A DNA stretch of 14,427 nucleotides from JAKBCQ01 sp021807585 (GTDB lineage Bacteria; Planctomycetota; Planctomycetia; Isosphaerales; Isosphaeraceae). A program made the position numbers and the translations under genes. This document shows, piece by piece, positions 13,852 to 14,427 of the stretch; the first letter of the stretch is position 1, and each line of letters starts with the position of its first letter. The stretch spans positions 1 to 14,427 of the forward strand of contig DAHWFG010000140.1 of the NCBI GenBank assembly GCA_027325115.1, written 5' to 3'. The notes under the pieces are model-generated. The model was given only the letters and a program-made list of their open reading frames with translations, did not search any database and was not told the origin of the DNA.

Positions 13852-14427
13852 ATGAAAGCCGCTTTGAGCGAAGAATTATGGTCGCTCGAAGTCGTGAAAG
13901 GACGCGACGCCGGGGCTCGGTACGGCCTCGCCGCGGGAAAGCCCTTTGTCCTGGGAGTCGGAGCCGAGGCGACGCTCGATCTCGCTCGACACGAAATCGA
14001 CGGCCCGCGACGCGTCGAAGCGAGACACGCCGAAATCACCCTCAAAAACGAAGCTCCGACAATCCGCGATCTCGACAGCCTGGGAGGGACGTTCGTCAAT
14101 CGCAAGCGGCTCCTGCAAGGCCGTGCCGTAACGCTCGTCGAGGGTGATATTGTTCAACTCGCCGGCGTGCAATTGAAAGTCAATCGAGCGATCGAGAGCG
14201 TGCGGATTGCCGACGCCCCCCCCTCCCCCTCAATCGAATCAGCCGCCCAGCAAACGAAACCTCATCCGTCGCCGGTCCATACCAGCCCCTCGGCCGTTTC
14301 CCCCGCGCCGAAGGCCGCTCCCCCCGCGCCGAAGGCCGCTCCCCTTGCGCCGAAGGCCGCTCCTCCCGCGCCGAAGGCCGCTCCCCTTGCGCCGAAGGCC
14401 GCTCCCCTTGCGCCGAACACGGCGCCC
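13852..14427 (+). CDS. FHA-domain protein with Pro/Ala repeat linker (3' end outside window)
   Basis: The frame starts at 13852 behind AAAGGA and is open for 192 codons to the window edge, so the gene is truncated by the window and not by mutation. Residues about 10-112 form an FHA-like domain: SLEVVKGRDAGARY, PFVLGVG, EARHAEI (56-62), IRDLDSLGGTFVN (71-83), LVEGDIVQLAGVQLKV. FHA domains normally bind phosphothreonine peptides in signalling complexes. Here the usual contact positions differ: the Arg of the GR pair is Val36, the Ser of SRxH is Glu56, and the Asn of NGT is Gly79; the structural His (H59) is kept. After a Ser/Pro/Gln stretch the protein enters heptad repeats of the type P(P/L)APKAA, a flexible linker. 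What follows is not visible; planctomycete FHA proteins often continue into transmembrane or other modules. No gene overlaps it on the other strand that I would accept. Confidence 0.85.
   Translation, partial: MKAALSEELWSLEVVKGRDAGARYGLAAGKPFVLGVGAEATLDLARHEIDGPRRVEARHAEITLKNEAPTIRDLDSLGGTFVNRKRLLQGRAVTLVEGDIVQLAGVQLKVNRAIESVRIADAPPSPSIESAAQQTKPHPSPVHTSPSAVSPAPKAAPPAPKAAPLAPKAAPPAPKAAPLAPKAAPLAPNTAP
14299..14424 (+). repeat. 21-bp tandem repeat (six units) in the FHA gene
   Basis: Six consecutive in-frame 21-base units encode SPAPKAA, PPAPKAA, PLAPKAA, PPAPKAA, PLAPKAA and PLAPNTA. The GCGCCGAAGGCCGCT core is identical in the first five units and the sixth diverges. Variation is mainly CCC versus CTT at the second codon, alternating between units. 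The array may continue past the window edge. Near-identical units suggest recent expansion by slippage. Confidence 0.9.

Noticed and set aside
1..14427. tRNA, rRNA, CRISPR arrays, transposases or attachment sites.
   Set aside because: None seen: no cloverleaf-like blocks, no spaced direct repeats, no transposase motifs, and the only tandem repeat is coding.

Overview
The window looks like the chromosome of a planctomycete, most plausibly Isosphaeraceae-like. It is GC-rich, with G/C-ended codons in most genes. Four predicted exported proteins carry the N-terminal 'LEPR-XLL'-type motif (variants LEFRELLS, LESRELLS, FESRELMS, LDRIELLS) that is characteristic of planctomycete envelope or secreted proteins. 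Other typical planctomycete content is a Tat-exported Gfo/Idh/MocA oxidoreductase, a membrane-anchored FGE-sulfatase-fold protein and an FHA-domain protein. The assignment rests on gene content, not on a database search.

Layout, left to right. Positions 1-53 hold what may be the last codons of an upstream gene. Three tandem plus-strand paralogues of an unrecognised LEPR-XLL family follow (132-932, 1071-1883, 1889-2707). Next come a multi-pass GT-C-type glycosyltransferase-like membrane protein (2865-4793), an S53 (sedolisin-type) peptidase that also has a LEPR-XLL-like N-terminus (4923-6374), and a 660-residue single-pass protein with an acidic N-terminus and a C-terminal FGE-sulfatase domain (6702-8684). 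This plus-strand block converges on three minus-strand genes: a short GlmU-like bifunctional enzyme (9988-8726), a large ABC-2-type permease (11933-10080) and a Gfo/Idh/MocA oxidoreductase (13470-12094), the last with a candidate terminator behind it. A 381-bp divergent intergenic region then leads to a plus-strand FHA-domain gene (13852 to the window end) that runs into a 21-bp tandem repeat and off the edge.

Functionally this is an envelope and secretion neighbourhood rather than a single pathway. GlmU makes the peptidoglycan/LPS precursor UDP-GlcNAc. The three tandem paralogues, the GT-C protein and the S53 peptidase are same-strand neighbours that would all act outside the cytoplasm; joint function is inference only. 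The least explained part is the tandem LEPR-XLL family. The most checkable oddities are residue-level losses in otherwise recognisable domains: FHA phosphothreonine-contact residues, GlmU acetyltransferase residues, the S53 calcium-site aspartates and the FGE catalytic cysteines. Short islands of A/T-ended codons inside GC-rich genes and a dense CGATCG hexamer are also unexplained.
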